Shown: piece after piece, positions 28,280 through 39,396 of the stretch
How positions within the stretch are numbered: the first letter of the stretch is position 1
Layout of the letters: each line of letters opens with the position of its first letter
Assembly: GCF_027474825.1 (NCBI RefSeq)
Contig: NZ_CP107030.1
Coordinates: forward strand, 3,292,529-3,356,528
DNA length: 64,000 nucleotides
Reading direction: 5' to 3'
Source: Maribacter halichondriae
GTDB taxonomy: Bacteria > Bacteroidota > Bacteroidia > Flavobacteriales > Flavobacteriaceae
The notes under the pieces: generated by a model
The model's database searches: none
Told to the model about the DNA's origin: nothing
What the model saw: the letters and a program-made list of their open reading frames with translations, nothing else
Program-made: the position numbers and the translations under genes

Positions 28280-29814
28280 TTACCTTACCTGCTGTGTTCT
28301 CATGACAAATTTTTGAAATTCGCTCGGAGTCTGTTGCGTAGCTTTCTTAAAGGCTTTGTTGAAGGTTACCTTATTATTATAGCCTACCTCATAGGCAACA
28401 TCTATGATATTGAGATTTTTATACGAATCATTGTATAGAATTTCTTTTGCTTCTTGAATTCGATAGACATTTATGAGCTCATGAAAACTTACTTTAAAAT
28501 GCTCATTGATGACCTGTGAAGCATTGTGACGAGTGGTATTGAGCAGATCTGCTAGACGTTCTAGGTTTATATGACTTTCCTTATAAATCTTTTCTTCGTC
28601 AAAAAGCTGGACTAACTGTTCCTTTAATTCCATGGATAGGCTTGGGGTCAGACCCGACTTTTCATATTTAAAGGGAATTCGGTTATCAAATGTATATAGA
28701 CCATCAAAAACATTGGGCTGCACGTAGGCCGAATATCCTATATAGAGGACCATGAGCGACATGCAGACTATCTGGCTATGATAGATTATTCCTGAAGAGA
28801 GGTGATTGACAACAAGCACGCCATAAATCGCATAGGCAATGATGTACAGAAAATGCAGCCTATAAATATTTCGTTGCCATAACTTATTTGTTTCGGATAT
28901 ACTTTGATTTGACTTTGTCTTCAAGTATAATCTCCTAATGAAATACCCGTACACCAATAGTGAGATAATTTTTAAAGCCACCACGATTAACATATCATTG
29001 GAATCGCCCGGATTATAACCTTCGCTTGCCCTACTTAACATGATGTTTAGTTTTTCCTCTCCAGATAAACCATAAACAGGTATGATATAGATTAGTATGA
29101 GTACCGTTGGAATGAGGTGTAAAAGGTCTATTTTTTTGAATTTATACTGTTCAGTAATCCTTTTTAGATAAAAATAGAGTAGTGGGCCGTACAAGAACGA
29201 AAATAGTGTAGACATCAAGTAGGTATGGGGGTACTCGAATTGATAATTTGTGATGTTAAAGCAAATATTGAGTATGAAAAACGAATGGATGAATATAAAG
29301 ACGCTTATCAAAATTCTTGATACCGTATCAATCTTTTTATTGAAGTTGATGACTATTGCGATAAAAAAACCAATAAAGGAAACATAGAGATATATAAAAG
29401 ACCAAACATCAAAGCCTGGCTCATATTTATCGGCAAGATTTACAAATTCCTCAGATGTTCGAATGGTATCAAAGCCTTCGTTTTGAATTAAAGATGTCTT
29501 AAAATCATTTATGAGAAAAGACTCAAGGTGCTTTGTAGCTTCTTTGGGATGAGATAATGCGGCATGGCCGAGCGCTATTTTTTTTAAGACCAATGACTTT
29601 TCGGTCACTTCCAAATTAAGCAACGCCTTTTCATAAATTGGTAGTGCCCTTGAATACTCTTTTGATCGAATAGACTGTCCGCTTCGATTAAGTCGGCTTT
29701 CGATATATTATTGTGCCCGAATAGTGTTTCCTTTGAGAAATCATAGGGAAAAATGGCATAAACATTCTGAAAAAAAACGAGGGACAGGAAAAACAGGAGT
29801 GCTAGCTGTCTCAT
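28280..29814 (-). CDS. Membrane-anchored AraC-family regulator, apparent frameshift near codon 50
   Basis: About 511 residues after correction. Signal peptide 1-20 (LALLFFLSLVFFQNVYA), a short TPR-like helical repeat (EYSRALPIYEKALLNLE, ALSHPKEATKHLESFL), about seven membrane helices (about 140-375) and a C-terminal AraC HTH (LERLADLLNTTRHNASQVIN, NIIDVAYEVGYNNKVTFNKAFKK). TTTT at 29660-29663 (AAAA on the coding strand) lacks one base; A5 gives FDQKEYSRALPIYEKALL. It probably senses a ligand in the envelope and controls the adjacent susCD genes from the membrane. Many Bacteroidota regulators combine such parts. Confidence 0.85.
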
Positions 29815-30248
29815 TTAGATGATGATTGATGATTGATTGATGATTGATGAACATGTATAAACTAGTCATGTTGAAATTAGGAAATAATTAAGATTTTTCT
29901 CTTAAAGAAACCTTAAAACAGGTAAGCCCCGATAATAGTTTACCTTTGATAATAGTGTTGAAATCACCTTAAAATCAATATTTTGGAGAGTAATATAGGG
30001 TAGGGCACTTTTTTTTGATAAAAAAAAATTCTGTTTGTATAGAGAATGAAATCAATAAAAAACCGGTGCTCCCACCGGTTTTTAACTAACTAACTCAAAA
30101 AATTACTAACTCAAATAATTCAGTACAAAAGTCTTTTAAAAGTGCTATCGAGAGGTTATGTTACATTTCGTAAATCGTTATCGAAACCCTTTAAATTTTT
30201 AACGGAAAAGTAGCGGCTTTAGTATGGCCTAAAGGAATTTTTTTGCAA
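29815..30248. other. 434-bp intergenic region with a GATT-rich simple repeat
   Basis: 29816-29851 is a simple repeat of GATGATT and GATTGAT units, just upstream of the AraC-type start, where it could cause slippage. 30084-30120 holds repeated ACTAACTAACTC blocks. TACCTTTG at 29941-29948 fits a plus-strand -7 box with no gene downstream, and a terminator hairpin follows at 30058. I find no coding sequence. Confidence 0.45.
30058..30083 (-). terminator. Terminator with perfect 11-bp stem
   Basis: AAAAACCGGTG (30058-30068) pairs with CACCGGTTTTT (30073-30083) around CTCC. T runs exist on both strands. It most likely ends the minus-strand DUF4197 transcript, with a 3' UTR of about 170 bases, but could also end a plus-strand RNA. 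Confidence 0.75.
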
Positions 30249-30956
30249 TTAATCTTGCTCGCCGAAAACCTTACGCAGAAGATCGGTAGTTCTTGATGAT
30301 ACCTTGGTGCGTATTTCCTTCTCTTCTACGGCGATCATTGTATAGACGCCCTTAAGTGCTTCTTGTGTGACATAGTCCGTCAAATCCGGATTCACATTAT
30401 TGGTCAAGGGTATACTATTGTACTTATTTATAAGGTTGTTCCAGATTTTATCGGCACCTACTTTTTTGAACGAATCTTCGATTACCGGGCTGAATTTTGC
30501 ATACAATGCGGTTTGTGTTCTTCCTTCTAAATATTGCGTAGCGGCATTATCATTGCCCATTAAAATATTTCGCGCATCGTTGAAATTGATGCCTTTTACG
30601 GCATCCACAAAAATAGGGGTCGCTTCACTCACGGCATCTTCTGCTGCACGGTTCAGTACTTTTAAGCCTTCATCGGCCAAGTTGCCTAGACCGATATCAC
30701 GAAGTGTTTTATCTACTTTTTGAAGTTCTTCGGGCAAAAGTATTTTTACTAGTTCGTTTTTAAAAAAACCATCGGTCTGGGTAAGCTTGCTAACTTGTTT
30801 GTCGATACCCATATCGAGAGCTTCCCGAAGACCGTTCGCGATATCAAGATTGCTTAGCCCTTGGGTCCCTTGGGGCAATTGATTAACTACTTGTTGCAAT
30901 TCCCCACAGGAAACAAATTGAAATAGGACTATAAAAAGAAGGAGTTTTTTTGTCAT
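30249..30956 (-). CDS. DUF4197 lipoprotein
   Basis: 235 residues from MTKKLLLF at 30956; the 13 codons upstream do not look like a signal. Lipobox FVSC (Cys17). The all-helical mature part has the DUF4197 features: IANGLREALDMGIDKQVS, GFFKNELVKILLPEEL, AAEDAVSEATPIFVDAV, a conserved GNDNAATQYLEGRT, and the C-terminal DLLRKVFG. Periplasmic; function unknown. It follows purU with about 40 bases between and may share its transcript. Confidence 0.88.
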   Translation of the reverse strand: MTKKLLLFIVLFQFVSCGELQQVVNQLPQGTQGLSNLDIANGLREALDMGIDKQVSKLTQTDGFFKNELVKILLPEELQKVDKTLRDIGLGNLADEGLKVLNRAAEDAVSEATPIFVDAVKGINFNDARNILMGNDNAATQYLEGRTQTALYAKFSPVIEDSFKKVGADKIWNNLINKYNSIPLTNNVNPDLTDYVTQEALKGVYTMIAVEEKEIRTKVSSRTTDLLRKVFGEQD

Positions 30957-30997
30957 TTTATCGGTTTTATCACGGGTGCACAAAGCACATATCATGA

Positions 30998-31849
30998 TTA
31001 CGAGAAAATAACTGTTTTATTGTTGTAGGCCATGGTTTTTCGCTGCACATGTAACCGCACGGCCCGCGAAAGAACGATTTTTTCCAAATCGCGGCCCTTG
31101 GCAATAAAATCGCTAATGGTGTGCGCGTGTGAAACTGTAGTTACATCTTGTTCGATAATTGGGCCGGCATCCAATTGTTCGGTTACATAGTGACTTGTAG
31201 CACCGATAATCTTAACTCCCCTTTTAAAAGCGGCATGGTAAGGTTTTGCGCCGGCGAAGGCCGGAAGAAAAGAATGATGAATATTGATAATTTTATTAGG
31301 ATATACATCGATTAATCGTTCACTCACAATTTGCATATATCTAGCCAATACAATGAAATCTATTTTATGCTTTTTTAGGAGGTGAAGTTGTTGGCTCTCC
31401 GCTTCTTCTTTGGTCGATTTACTAACCGGAATATGATAAAAAGTAATATTGAATTGGTCCGCAATAAAACGCAGATCTTCATGATTGCTAATGATAAAGG
31501 GAATTTCAACAGAAAGCTCCCCCGAATTATATCTGCTCAATAAGTCATAAAGACAATGTTTGTATTTTGAAACGAAAACGGCCATTTTAGGTTTTATCGA
31601 ATCGAGATGTAGACTCCACTCCATTTTATACGGAAGCCCTAGCGATGTGTTGAATTCATCCTCAAATGTATCGATATCTGAGTTTCCTGTCTCAAAATCG
31701 CTTTCCAAACGCATGAAAAAGACATTTGCTTCTTTGTCCACATGCTGATCCAAATAGATAATGTTACCGCCTTTATCGTGTATAAAACCCGTAACTGCAC
31801 TAATAATTCCTGATTGGTCTGGGCAATGGATTAAAATAGTAATTTTCAC
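30998..31849 (-). CDS. purU: Formyltetrahydrofolate deformylase
   Basis: 283 residues. It hydrolyses 10-formyl-THF to THF and formate, balancing one-carbon and purine pools. N-terminal ACT domain (ITILIHCPDQSGIISAVTGF) about residues 1-85, then a formyltransferase domain with the AVFVSKYKHCLYDLL opening, ISNHEDLR, and the catalytic Asn-His-Asp set in NIHHSFLPAFAGAKPYHAA and the TSHYVTEQLDAGPII loop (TSHYVTEQLDAGPI). The start is GTG. It is divergent from icmF. Confidence 0.95.
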   Translation of the reverse strand: MKITILIHCPDQSGIISAVTGFIHDKGGNIIYLDQHVDKEANVFFMRLESDFETGNSDIDTFEDEFNTSLGLPYKMEWSLHLDSIKPKMAVFVSKYKHCLYDLLSRYNSGELSVEIPFIISNHEDLRFIADQFNITFYHIPVSKSTKEEAESQQLHLLKKHKIDFIVLARYMQIVSERLIDVYPNKIINIHHSFLPAFAGAKPYHAAFKRGVKIIGATSHYVTEQLDAGPIIEQDVTTVSHAHTISDFIAKGRDLEKIVLSRAVRLHVQRKTMAYNNKTVIFS

Positions 31850-31868
31850 TTCGGATGGTTTCTAACAT

Positions 31869-31876
31869 CAAAATTA
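31869..31876 (-). promoter_or_regulatory. Candidate -7 box for purU
   Basis: TAATTTTG on the minus strand fits TAnnTTTG and is 20 bases upstream of the GTG start. No -33 element is visible at normal spacing. Confidence 0.35.
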
Positions 31877-31992
31877 GGATAATTCAAATCGCAAGGACTT
31901 TGGCCAATGAATTTTTGTAAAATTCCAACCACAATCGGTTAATCTTTGCGATTTCCGTAAATTGCAGTTCTCAAAATGGTCTTTTATTGCAG

Positions 31993-34900
31993 ATGAAACA
32001 AACCAAGCCGTATAATCCAAAACACAAAATTCGAATCGTCACTGCCGCCTCTTTGTTCGATGGCCATGATGCAGCCATCAACATCATGCGCCGGATCATT
32101 CAAGCGACAGGGGTAGAGGTCATTCATTTGGGTCATGATCGTAGTGTTTCCGAAGTCGTCGATTGCGCCATTCAAGAGGATGCCAATGCTATCGCAATGA
32201 CTTCTTATCAGGGAGGACACAACGAGTATTTCAGGTATATGCACGACCTTTTGCAGGAAAGAGGCGCGGGCCACATCAAAATTTTTGGCGGAGGTGGGGG
32301 AGTCATTCTTCCTGAAGAAATCCAGGCATTGATGGATTATGGAATTTCCCGAATTTATTCCCCCGACGATGGAAGAAAAATGGGCCTTCAAGGAATGATA
32401 AACGATTTGGTGCAACAAAGTGATTTTGAGGTACCTGCTTTGAAACTTCCCAAAGGAAAGGACTTGTCTAAATCTCTGAAAGATAAAGATGTCAATTCCA
32501 TTGCACGTTTGATCAGCTTGGCAGAAAATAGGCATGATGAGTTTGAAAGCCATTTTTCAACAATAAAAAAAGGCAATAAAAATATCCCCGTAATAGGAAT
32601 TACGGGTACGGGTGGTGCAGGAAAGTCAAGTTTGGTCGATGAATTGGTCCGGCGTTTTTTGATTGATTTTGCCGATAAAAATATCGGCATCATATCCGTC
32701 GATCCATCCAAGCGAAAAACGGGTGGGGCGTTATTAGGGGATCGAATTCGAATGAACGCAATCGATAATGAACGTGTTTATATGCGGTCTCTGGCGACGC
32801 GTCAATCGAACTTGGCGTTGTCGAAACATGTCAATGAAGCTGTAAATGTTCTTAAGGCCGCAGAGTTCGATGTCATCATTTTGGAAACCTCTGGCATCGG
32901 TCAGTCCGATACCGAAATCATTGAACACAGTGATGTTTCGCTATATGTGATGACCCCTGAATTCGGTGCGGCTACACAATTGGAAAAAATCGACATGCTC
33001 GATTTCGCCGATTTGGTGGCCATCAATAAGTTTGACAAGAGAGGTTCGCAAGATGCATTGCGCGATGTGAAAAAGCAATATATGCGCAATCACAATCTCT
33101 GGGATATGGATCAAGAAGACCTTCCCGTTTTTGGTACTATAGCCTCACAGTTCAATGACCCGGGAATGAACCGATTATACATTGCGGTAATCGATAAGCT
33201 AAATGAAAAAGTCAAAACGGACTGGAAAACTAAATTGGTGATGGATGGAAATCCATCTGAAAAACAGTTTATCATTCCACCTGCACGAACGCGATACCTT
33301 TCTGAAATCGTCGAGAACAATCGAGCGTATGATGCAACATTAGAAGCACAGGCCGAAATTGCGCAGCGACTGTACGGCATTTATAAAACCGCTGGGGGTC
33401 TGAGAAATTCAAAAGTCGAATTGACCAAGAATGGCATCGAGATTTCAGCATCAGGTAAATCCACTACCAAAGACCATGAAGAGCTGGAAAATCTGTTGCT
33501 AAAGGAATTCAATCACCTCAAAATGGATTTGGATCCCCGAAATTGGGAAACTATTTTGCAATGGGAAGCTAAGGTACGATCATTTAAAAATCCCGAATAT
33601 CTCTTTAAGGTTCGCGGTAAGGAAGTTAAAATAGAAACCCATACCGAGTCGCTTTCACATCTACAGATTCCGAAAGTGGTATTACCAAAGTTCAAAGCTT
33701 GGGGCGATATACTTCGCTGGTGTGGGCAAGAGAATGTTCCCGGCGAATTTCCATATACTGCTGGGTTGTACCCCTTTAAGAGAAAAGGAGAAGATCCTAC
33801 CCGAATGTTTGCCGGTGAGGGTGGCCCGGAACGCACCAACCGCAGGTTTCATTATGTTAGTTTGGAAACAGTTTCAAAACGTTTATCCACTGCTTTTGAT
33901 TCGGTCACGTTATATGGCAATGATCCAGGGCATCGGCCCGATATCTATGGAAAAATAGGTAATGCGGGTGTTTCTATATGTTGTTTGGACGATGCAAAAA
34001 AACTCTATTCGGGCTTTGATCTTTGTGACCCAAAGACTTCGGTAAGTATGACCATAAACGGTCCCGCTCCCATGCTTTTGGGCTTTTTTATGAACGCGGC
34101 CATTGATCAGCGTTGTGAAAAATATATCATGGAGCTTGGTTTGGAAAAAGAGGTTGAGGCAAAAATAAAATCTATTTATAAAGGAAAGGGGGTCGCCCGT
34201 CCAAAATACCAAGGTAAATTACCCGAAGGGAACAATGGATTGGGTTTGATGCTTTTAGGAGTGACAGGCGACGAGGTGTTGCCCAAGAAAGTATATGACG
34301 ATCTAAAGCGCAAAACGATTTCCCAGGTTCGGGGTACGGTGCAGGCCGATATTTTAAAAGAAGACCAAGCCCAGAACACTTGTATTTTTTCAACCGAATT
34401 TGCGCTACGATTGATGGGTGATGTTCAGGAATATTTTATTCAAAACGAGATTCGCAATTTTTATTCGGTTTCTATTTCGGGCTATCATATTGCCGAGGCG
34501 GGTGCGAACCCGATTTCGCAATTGGCGTTTACCTTATCCAACGGTTTCACGTATGTAGAATATTACCTGAGTAGGGGAATGGACATCAATAAGTTCGGTC
34601 CGAACCTATCGTTTTTCTTTTCAAACGGAATCGACCCTGAATATGCTGTTATAGGTCGTGTGGCCAGAAAAATATGGGCCAAGGCAATGAAACATAAGTA
34701 TGGAGCGGACGCCAGGGCACAAATGCTAAAATATCATATTCAGACCTCGGGTCGAAGTTTGCACGCACAGGAAATAGATTTCAACGATATCCGAACGACA
34801 CTTCAAGCGCTATATGCCATTTACGACAATTGCAATTCATTGCATACCAATGCCTATGACGAGGCGATAACAACACCTACTGAGGAGTCGGTGCGTAGGG

Positions 34901-35430
34901 CCATGGCCATTCAATTGATCATCAATAAAGAATTGGGCCTGGCCAAAAATGAAAATCCGTTGCAGGGTTCGTTTATCATCGAAGAGCTTACCGACCTGGT
35001 TGAAGAAGCGGTTTTAATCGAGTTTGATCGTATAACGGAAAGGGGCGGAGTATTGGGCGCCATGGAAACCATGTACCAACGGTCAAAAATTCAGGAAGAA
35101 AGTCTGCACTACGAAACCCTGAAACATTCTGGGGAATACCCCATTATTGGTGTGAATACCTTCTTAAGTTCGAAGGGCTCTACGACCATTTTGCCCGCTG
35201 AAGTCATTCGAGCGACGGAAGCTGAGAAAAAAGCTCAGATCGAAACCCTTCAAAATCTCCATTTAAAAAATGGAGAAGTCGCAAAAGAACATTTGAAAAA
35301 ACTTCAAGAAGTAGCCGTTCGCAATGAAAATATCTTTGAAAGTTTAATGGAAGTTACTAAAGTCTGTTCCCTCGGACAGATTACAAATGCTTTGTTCGAA
35401 GTAGGGGGTCAGTACCGAAGAAATATGTGA
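31993..35430 (+). CDS. icmF: Fused isobutyryl-CoA mutase (IcmF)
   Basis: About 1145 residues. Adenosylcobalamin-dependent carbon-skeleton mutase with a built-in G-protein chaperone. B12-binding domain first (SLFDGHDAA holds the cobalt-ligand His, then [11 protein letters not shown]), residues about 10-150. MeaB-like GTPase about 195-420: Walker [10 protein letters not shown] at about 204, [19 protein letters not shown] in part ([18 protein letters not shown]), NKFD at about 344. Mutase barrel about 560-1090: [20 protein letters not shown] (in part [18 protein letters not shown]), [22 protein letters not shown] ([14 protein letters not shown]). The domain order B12-GTPase-mutase is that of IcmF, not methylmalonyl-CoA mutase. 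The natural substrate may be isobutyryl- or pivalyl-CoA. Start at 31993; the frame is intact. Confidence 0.94.
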   Translation: MKQTKPYNPKHKIRIVTAASLFDGHDAAINIMRRIIQATGVEVIHLGHDRSVSEVVDCAIQEDANAIAMTSYQGGHNEYFRYMHDLLQERGAGHIKIFGGGGGVILPEEIQALMDYGISRIYSPDDGRKMGLQGMINDLVQQSDFEVPALKLPKGKDLSKSLKDKDVNSIARLISLAENRHDEFESHFSTIKKGNKNIPVIGITGTGGAGKSSLVDELVRRFLIDFADKNIGIISVDPSKRKTGGALLGDRIRMNAIDNERVYMRSLATRQSNLALSKHVNEAVNVLKAAEFDVIILETSGIGQSDTEIIEHSDVSLYVMTPEFGAATQLEKIDMLDFADLVAINKFDKRGSQDALRDVKKQYMRNHNLWDMDQEDLPVFGTIASQFNDPGMNRLYIAVIDKLNEKVKTDWKTKLVMDGNPSEKQFIIPPARTRYLSEIVENNRAYDATLEAQAEIAQRLYGIYKTAGGLRNSKVELTKNGIEISASGKSTTKDHEELENLLLKEFNHLKMDLDPRNWETILQWEAKVRSFKNPEYLFKVRGKEVKIETHTESLSHLQIPKVVLPKFKAWGDILRWCGQENVPGEFPYTAGLYPFKRKGEDPTRMFAGEGGPERTNRRFHYVSLETVSKRLSTAFDSVTLYGNDPGHRPDIYGKIGNAGVSICCLDDAKKLYSGFDLCDPKTSVSMTINGPAPMLLGFFMNAAIDQRCEKYIMELGLEKEVEAKIKSIYKGKGVARPKYQGKLPEGNNGLGLMLLGVTGDEVLPKKVYDDLKRKTISQVRGTVQADILKEDQAQNTCIFSTEFALRLMGDVQEYFIQNEIRNFYSVSISGYHIAEAGANPISQLAFTLSNGFTYVEYYLSRGMDINKFGPNLSFFFSNGIDPEYAVIGRVARKIWAKAMKHKYGADARAQMLKYHIQTSGRSLHAQEIDFNDIRTTLQALYAIYDNCNSLHTNAYDEAITTPTEESVRRAMAIQLIINKELGLAKNENPLQGSFIIEELTDLVEEAVLIEFDRITERGGVLGAMETMYQRSKIQEESLHYETLKHSGEYPIIGVNTFLSSKGSTTILPAEVIRATEAEKKAQIETLQNLHLKNGEVAKEHLKKLQEVAVRNENIFESLMEVTKVCSLGQITNALFEVGGQYRRNM

Positions 35431-35447
35431 TGAGTCTTGCCAAGTTT

Positions 35448-35882
35448 TTATATGGCGGAAGGATCGATTTTCCCCAAAGTATCATCGTTGCCATTAATAA
35501 TGGACTTCCGCCATTCGCGAAACGATTTTCGAAAACTTCTGACATCTTTCCGGAGCAAATTCAAATACTCGATTTCACGAACTCCGTCATGTTCAAGCCC
35601 GCGGCAGTACGAATTAATATTGCGGATCATGATATTAATAAAGACGGCACTTTTTAATCGTTCTTTTCGAGATTTTGAATATTCTGCCTGTGCTATTTGT
35701 TGTGGAATCAATATGGAATCGGTCAGCAAAGCTTCCGCGATAATATCTCGAAGGCCTTGTGATTTATAAAGTTTTAGCAAATCTTTATTGAAAGTTACAT
35801 ACGAAGCAATCGCTCTGCTGGTCGAGCAGAGTTCCAACGCTTTCCGATAAATCGGCACGGAACTTAAATGATTGTGGGACAT
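35448..35882 (-). CDS. Conserved hypothetical, four-helix-bundle-like
   Basis: 144 residues, rich in long amphipathic helices (PIYRKALELCSTSRAIASYV, RDIIAEALLTDSILIPQQIA, YLNLLRKDVRSFRKSFREW). The pattern resembles small four-helix-bundle proteins of the S23 or IVP type, but I cannot confirm this. It is convergent with icmF, 17 bases apart. No catalytic motif is seen. Confidence 0.6.
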   Translation of the reverse strand: MSHNHLSSVPIYRKALELCSTSRAIASYVTFNKDLLKLYKSQGLRDIIAEALLTDSILIPQQIAQAEYSKSRKERLKSAVFINIMIRNINSYCRGLEHDGVREIEYLNLLRKDVRSFRKSFREWRKSIINGNDDTLGKIDPSAI

Positions 35883-36001
35883 GTTTCTTTTCTAGCAATA
35901 ACGGAACATAAAGTTACGCACGAATCCAGCATTCTATCTTTAGTTTCAAAGGTAAAATTGTATATTTACCTTTGAAAGATAATATTTTAAAGATTTAACT
36001 A

Positions 36002-36454
36002 TTGAATACTAAGATAGATGACTTAAACTGGAGGATATTGGAATGTCTTCAAGAAAATGCCCGAGAATCTTTCGCCAATATTGGCCGAAAAATAGGGTTG
36101 ACACCTCCTGCCGTGGCAGAGCGGGTAAAAAAGATGGAGGATTTGGGAATCCTTCAAGGGTATAAGGCTATGGTATCCCATTCTTTAACGGGACATCAAT
36201 TAAAAGCGATCATTACCTTACGTGCCTTTATGGGAAAATTAAAATCATTTTTAGAAATGGTACCGTTACTCGATGAGGTTATCAATTGCTATAGAATCAC
36301 CGGCAACGAAAACATTGTGATGGAAGTGGTCTTAAAAGATCAGTTTCACTTAGAAAAGTTCATAGATAGGTTGATTCAGTATGGCGAAACGAGAACCCAT
36401 ATTATTCTTTCGAATGTGGTTAAGAATGCGCCGATTCGTAAATCCGGTGGTTGA
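36002..36454 (+). CDS. Lrp/AsnC family transcriptional regulator
   Basis: 150 residues: N-terminal winged HTH (DDLNWRILECLQENARESFA, NIGRKIGLTPPAVAERVKKM, LGILQGYKAMV) and a C-terminal RAM/AsnC ligand domain (AIITLRAF, EVINCYRITGNENIVMEVVL). Proteins of this family respond to amino acids and control their metabolism or transport. The apparent start is TTG at 36002. A sodium/amino-acid symporter is encoded 1.3 kb downstream, a possible target. Confidence 0.92.
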   Translation: MNTKIDDLNWRILECLQENARESFANIGRKIGLTPPAVAERVKKMEDLGILQGYKAMVSHSLTGHQLKAIITLRAFMGKLKSFLEMVPLLDEVINCYRITGNENIVMEVVLKDQFHLEKFIDRLIQYGETRTHIILSNVVKNAPIRKSGG

Positions 36455-36521
36455 TTGGTAATGGTTAAGTAATGCTTAAGTTGATTTGACACAGTCATTT
36501 TGATTACTTTTAAGTCAATCA

Positions 36522-37651
36522 ATGTCGGCAACTATGTTAACCACGCTCGAACATGTCGTTACCGCAATAGTCTGTTTGATTACGGCCGTTGTTATTCAAC
36601 GCATTTACAGAAAGGAACGCAGCACCCATAACGTACCTCAAAACATAAAAGGTATCATGTGGTTCGGCCTAGCTATTTTTATCTGGGGTATCGGGGCGTT
36701 GATAAATTTGGTGGTGACCACTTTTTTCGGATTGTCCGTTTCCGATAAACTATTGATTTATATCGGGGTATTAATGTCACTCTTGAATTCCATGTTCATC
36801 TTGCTGTCCCTTCCTTCCATTAAATACGAGGGAAGACGGAATATCGTAATACGCTTGGTCGAGAAGTTCTCGGAACGTGAGTTTATTCTCATTTATTCGG
36901 GTGTCATGGCTATGCTGGGTTTTGTATTTGTTGTAGCTTCATATATGGGCAACGGTATCGATAATTCCTTTATTTGGCTCATCGATATTCCCGTTTCCGT
37001 AGTGGTAGCCTTTGCATTATTGAACGCCCTTAATAAGGCCTTTAGTATGCGAAAAATGCGGTTCATGTATCTACCAAGTTTTGTACTCTTTATACTTATC
37101 GTCATTGCGGTAACACATCGAATTTTTCCTCTGGATATGCAAAAACCACTCAGTCAAGAATCTTGGGCACTCTTGGGCACGATTACCGGTATTTCCTTTA
37201 AGTTTTTATTTATACTCCTGTTTTCCATTTTGTTGTACAGTTGGAAGTTCCTCTCGGAAAAAGAAGAAAAACAATCACTGCTTGAGGCCACCTTGCTGGA
37301 GCGGGACAAACTTCAAAAAAGAATCTACAATTGGGCATTGCCAATGAAAGTCATTTGGATACCATAGGAAGATTGAAGGAAGAGTTGGATGCCTTAAAGA
37401 CAGCAACTAAAATCGAACTTTCCGAAAGACAGAAAGAAGTTCTTGCCAATCTTGAGTGTTGGGGAGAAAAAAAATCATACGCAGAAATTGCCGAGGCGAT
37501 GCATATTAGTGCCGATGGTTTTCAGGCCCATATCCATCAAATTAAAAAGGTGCTCAATATAAGCGGGGCCGATGGCAAAAGTCTTTTAATGGCATATTCT
37601 AAAAGTAATGGTCTTAAAAAATATGCTACTTTAAATGAAGAAACTTCATAG
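36522..37651 (+). CDS. Membrane-anchored HTH transcriptional regulator, apparent frameshift at 37331
   Basis: About 376 residues after correction. Seven or eight hydrophobic helices span about residues 5-245, then a short coiled coil (EEKQSLLEATLLERDKLQKR) and a LuxR/sigma-4-like HTH (ELSERQKEVLANLECWGEKK, SYAEIAEAMHISADGFQAHI, HQIKKVLNI). The membrane part ends in a wrong frame and the HTH resumes in the next: one more T in AATTGGG at 37331 gives YNLGIANESHLDT. The layout suggests a one-component sensor that binds DNA from the membrane. Two such membrane-tethered regulators lie in this window (see 28280). Confidence 0.75.
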
Positions 37652-37767
37652 AACATGTAGCGCTACTTAATCAAGCCATTACGCAATTTAGATTATTTTT
37701 TCACCCATAGTTAACCTTTTCGGGTACCAATGATATTTCCAATTTAGCCCTAAAGCAAATTTAGGCT

Positions 37768-39347
37768 ATGAGGATTAAAAAGGGTCTTTGGGTATTTTTC
37801 TTTCTTGTCACGTCACCTATTTTTTCGCAAAACACGGACGAAATCATCAATCAAAAATTCGAACAGGCTACGGGCTGGTTTGTCAATGCCATCTTTGCGG
37901 AAATACCCATCACTGATGTGGTGGGGCTTCCATGGGTGCTGTTGGTCTTACTTTTCGGAGCCGGATACTTCACCATTTATTTTAAGGGGATTAACCTAAG
38001 AAGTTTTGGAACCGCCATCAAAATCGTAAAAGGGGATTATGATGGTTTGGAAGGAAAGCTACCCACAGAGGTTTCCAATTTCAACGACACGGAACAAATC
38101 GATAATCCTGATACCATACGAATCGAGGGGAACGATGGCGAGGTCACCCACTTTCAAGCATTGACGGCGGCCTTATCAGCTACGGTAGGTTTGGGCAACA
38201 TTGCAGGGGTCGCCATTGCATTGTCCATTGGCGGTCCAGGCGCCACATTTTGGATGATTTTTGTCGGATTATTGGGTATGGCCTCCAAATTTGTAGAATG
38301 CACCCTTGGCGTGGCCTATCGAGAAATTGACGAAAACGGAACGGTCTATGGCGGTCCGATGTACTACCTAACCAAGGGTCTTAAAGAGCGCGGTCTTGCC
38401 AAACTGGGTAAAGTTTTGGCCGTTATTTTCGCAATCATGTGTATCGGAGGATCTTTTGGTGGAGGGAATATGTTTCAGGTAAATCAGGCGTTTCAGCTTT
38501 TCGAACATGTAACTGGAGGTGAAACTAGTTTCATTTATGGTAGAGGTTGGCTATTTGGTTTGATCATGGCAATTTGTGTGGCTATTGTTATTATTGGGGG
38601 TATAAAAAAATTGCAAAGGTTACCGACAAGATCGTTCCGGCGATGGTGATACTTTATGTGCTGGCGGTCATTGGTATTTTAGCGATTAATTATCAGACGA
38701 TACCCGCGGCTTTTGCAGCAATCTTGAACGGTGCCTTTTCTCCGGAAGGGATTACCGGTGGATTTATCGGAGTTTTGATACAGGGTTTCAAGAGAGCGGC
38801 TTTTTCCAATGAGGCCGGCATCGGTTCAGCTTCGATCGCACATTCGGCGGTAAAGACAAAATATCCCGCAAGTGAGGGATTGGTGGCCCTACTCGAACCT
38901 TTTATCGATACGGTCGTAGTATGCACCATGACGGCATTGGTACTCATTATCACAGGGCAAATTCAAGTTGGCGTTGAAATTTCGGATGCCCAAGGTGTCG
39001 TCTTGACTTCGAATGCATTGGCCAGCGGAGTTTCTTGGTTTCCATATCTATTGGCCTTGGCGGTAGTGCTCTTTGCTTTTTCCTCTATGATTTCATGGTC
39101 TTATTATGGGTATCAGGCATGGTCCTTTTTGTTCGGAAGGGGTAAAGTCATGGAGTATCTCTACAAATCGATTTTCTGTCTTTTTGTGGTAATAGGTGGT
39201 GCGGCGGGACTCGATTCCGTTACCGATTTTTCCGACGCCATGATTTTTGCCATGCTCGTACCGAATATGATTGGTTTGTTCATCCTTTTGCCAAAAGTAA
39301 AGGATGAATTGATAGCGTATAGATCGGCTATTCGAAAGACATCATAA
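37768..39347 (+). CDS. Sodium:alanine/glycine symporter (AGCS family), apparent frameshift at an A7 tract
   Basis: About 526 residues after correction. Signal-like N-terminus (FFLVTSPIFSQ) then the AGCS core: PWVLLVLLFGAGYFTIYFKG, the family signature region TVGLGNIAGVAIALSIGGPG (in part GLGNIAGVAIALSIGGPG), GMASKFVECTLGVAYRE, GGPMYYL, GGSFGGGNMFQVNQ and, after the break, AFSNEAGIGSASIAHSA. At 38604-38610 seven As should be eight (GIKKIAKVTDKIVPAMVIL). It imports small amino acids with sodium, which fits a marine organism. About 10 membrane helices. Confidence 0.88.
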
Positions 39348-39396
39348 AACGACCCGAATATTTGTCCATAAGCGATTTAATCGTTTATTTTATTGA

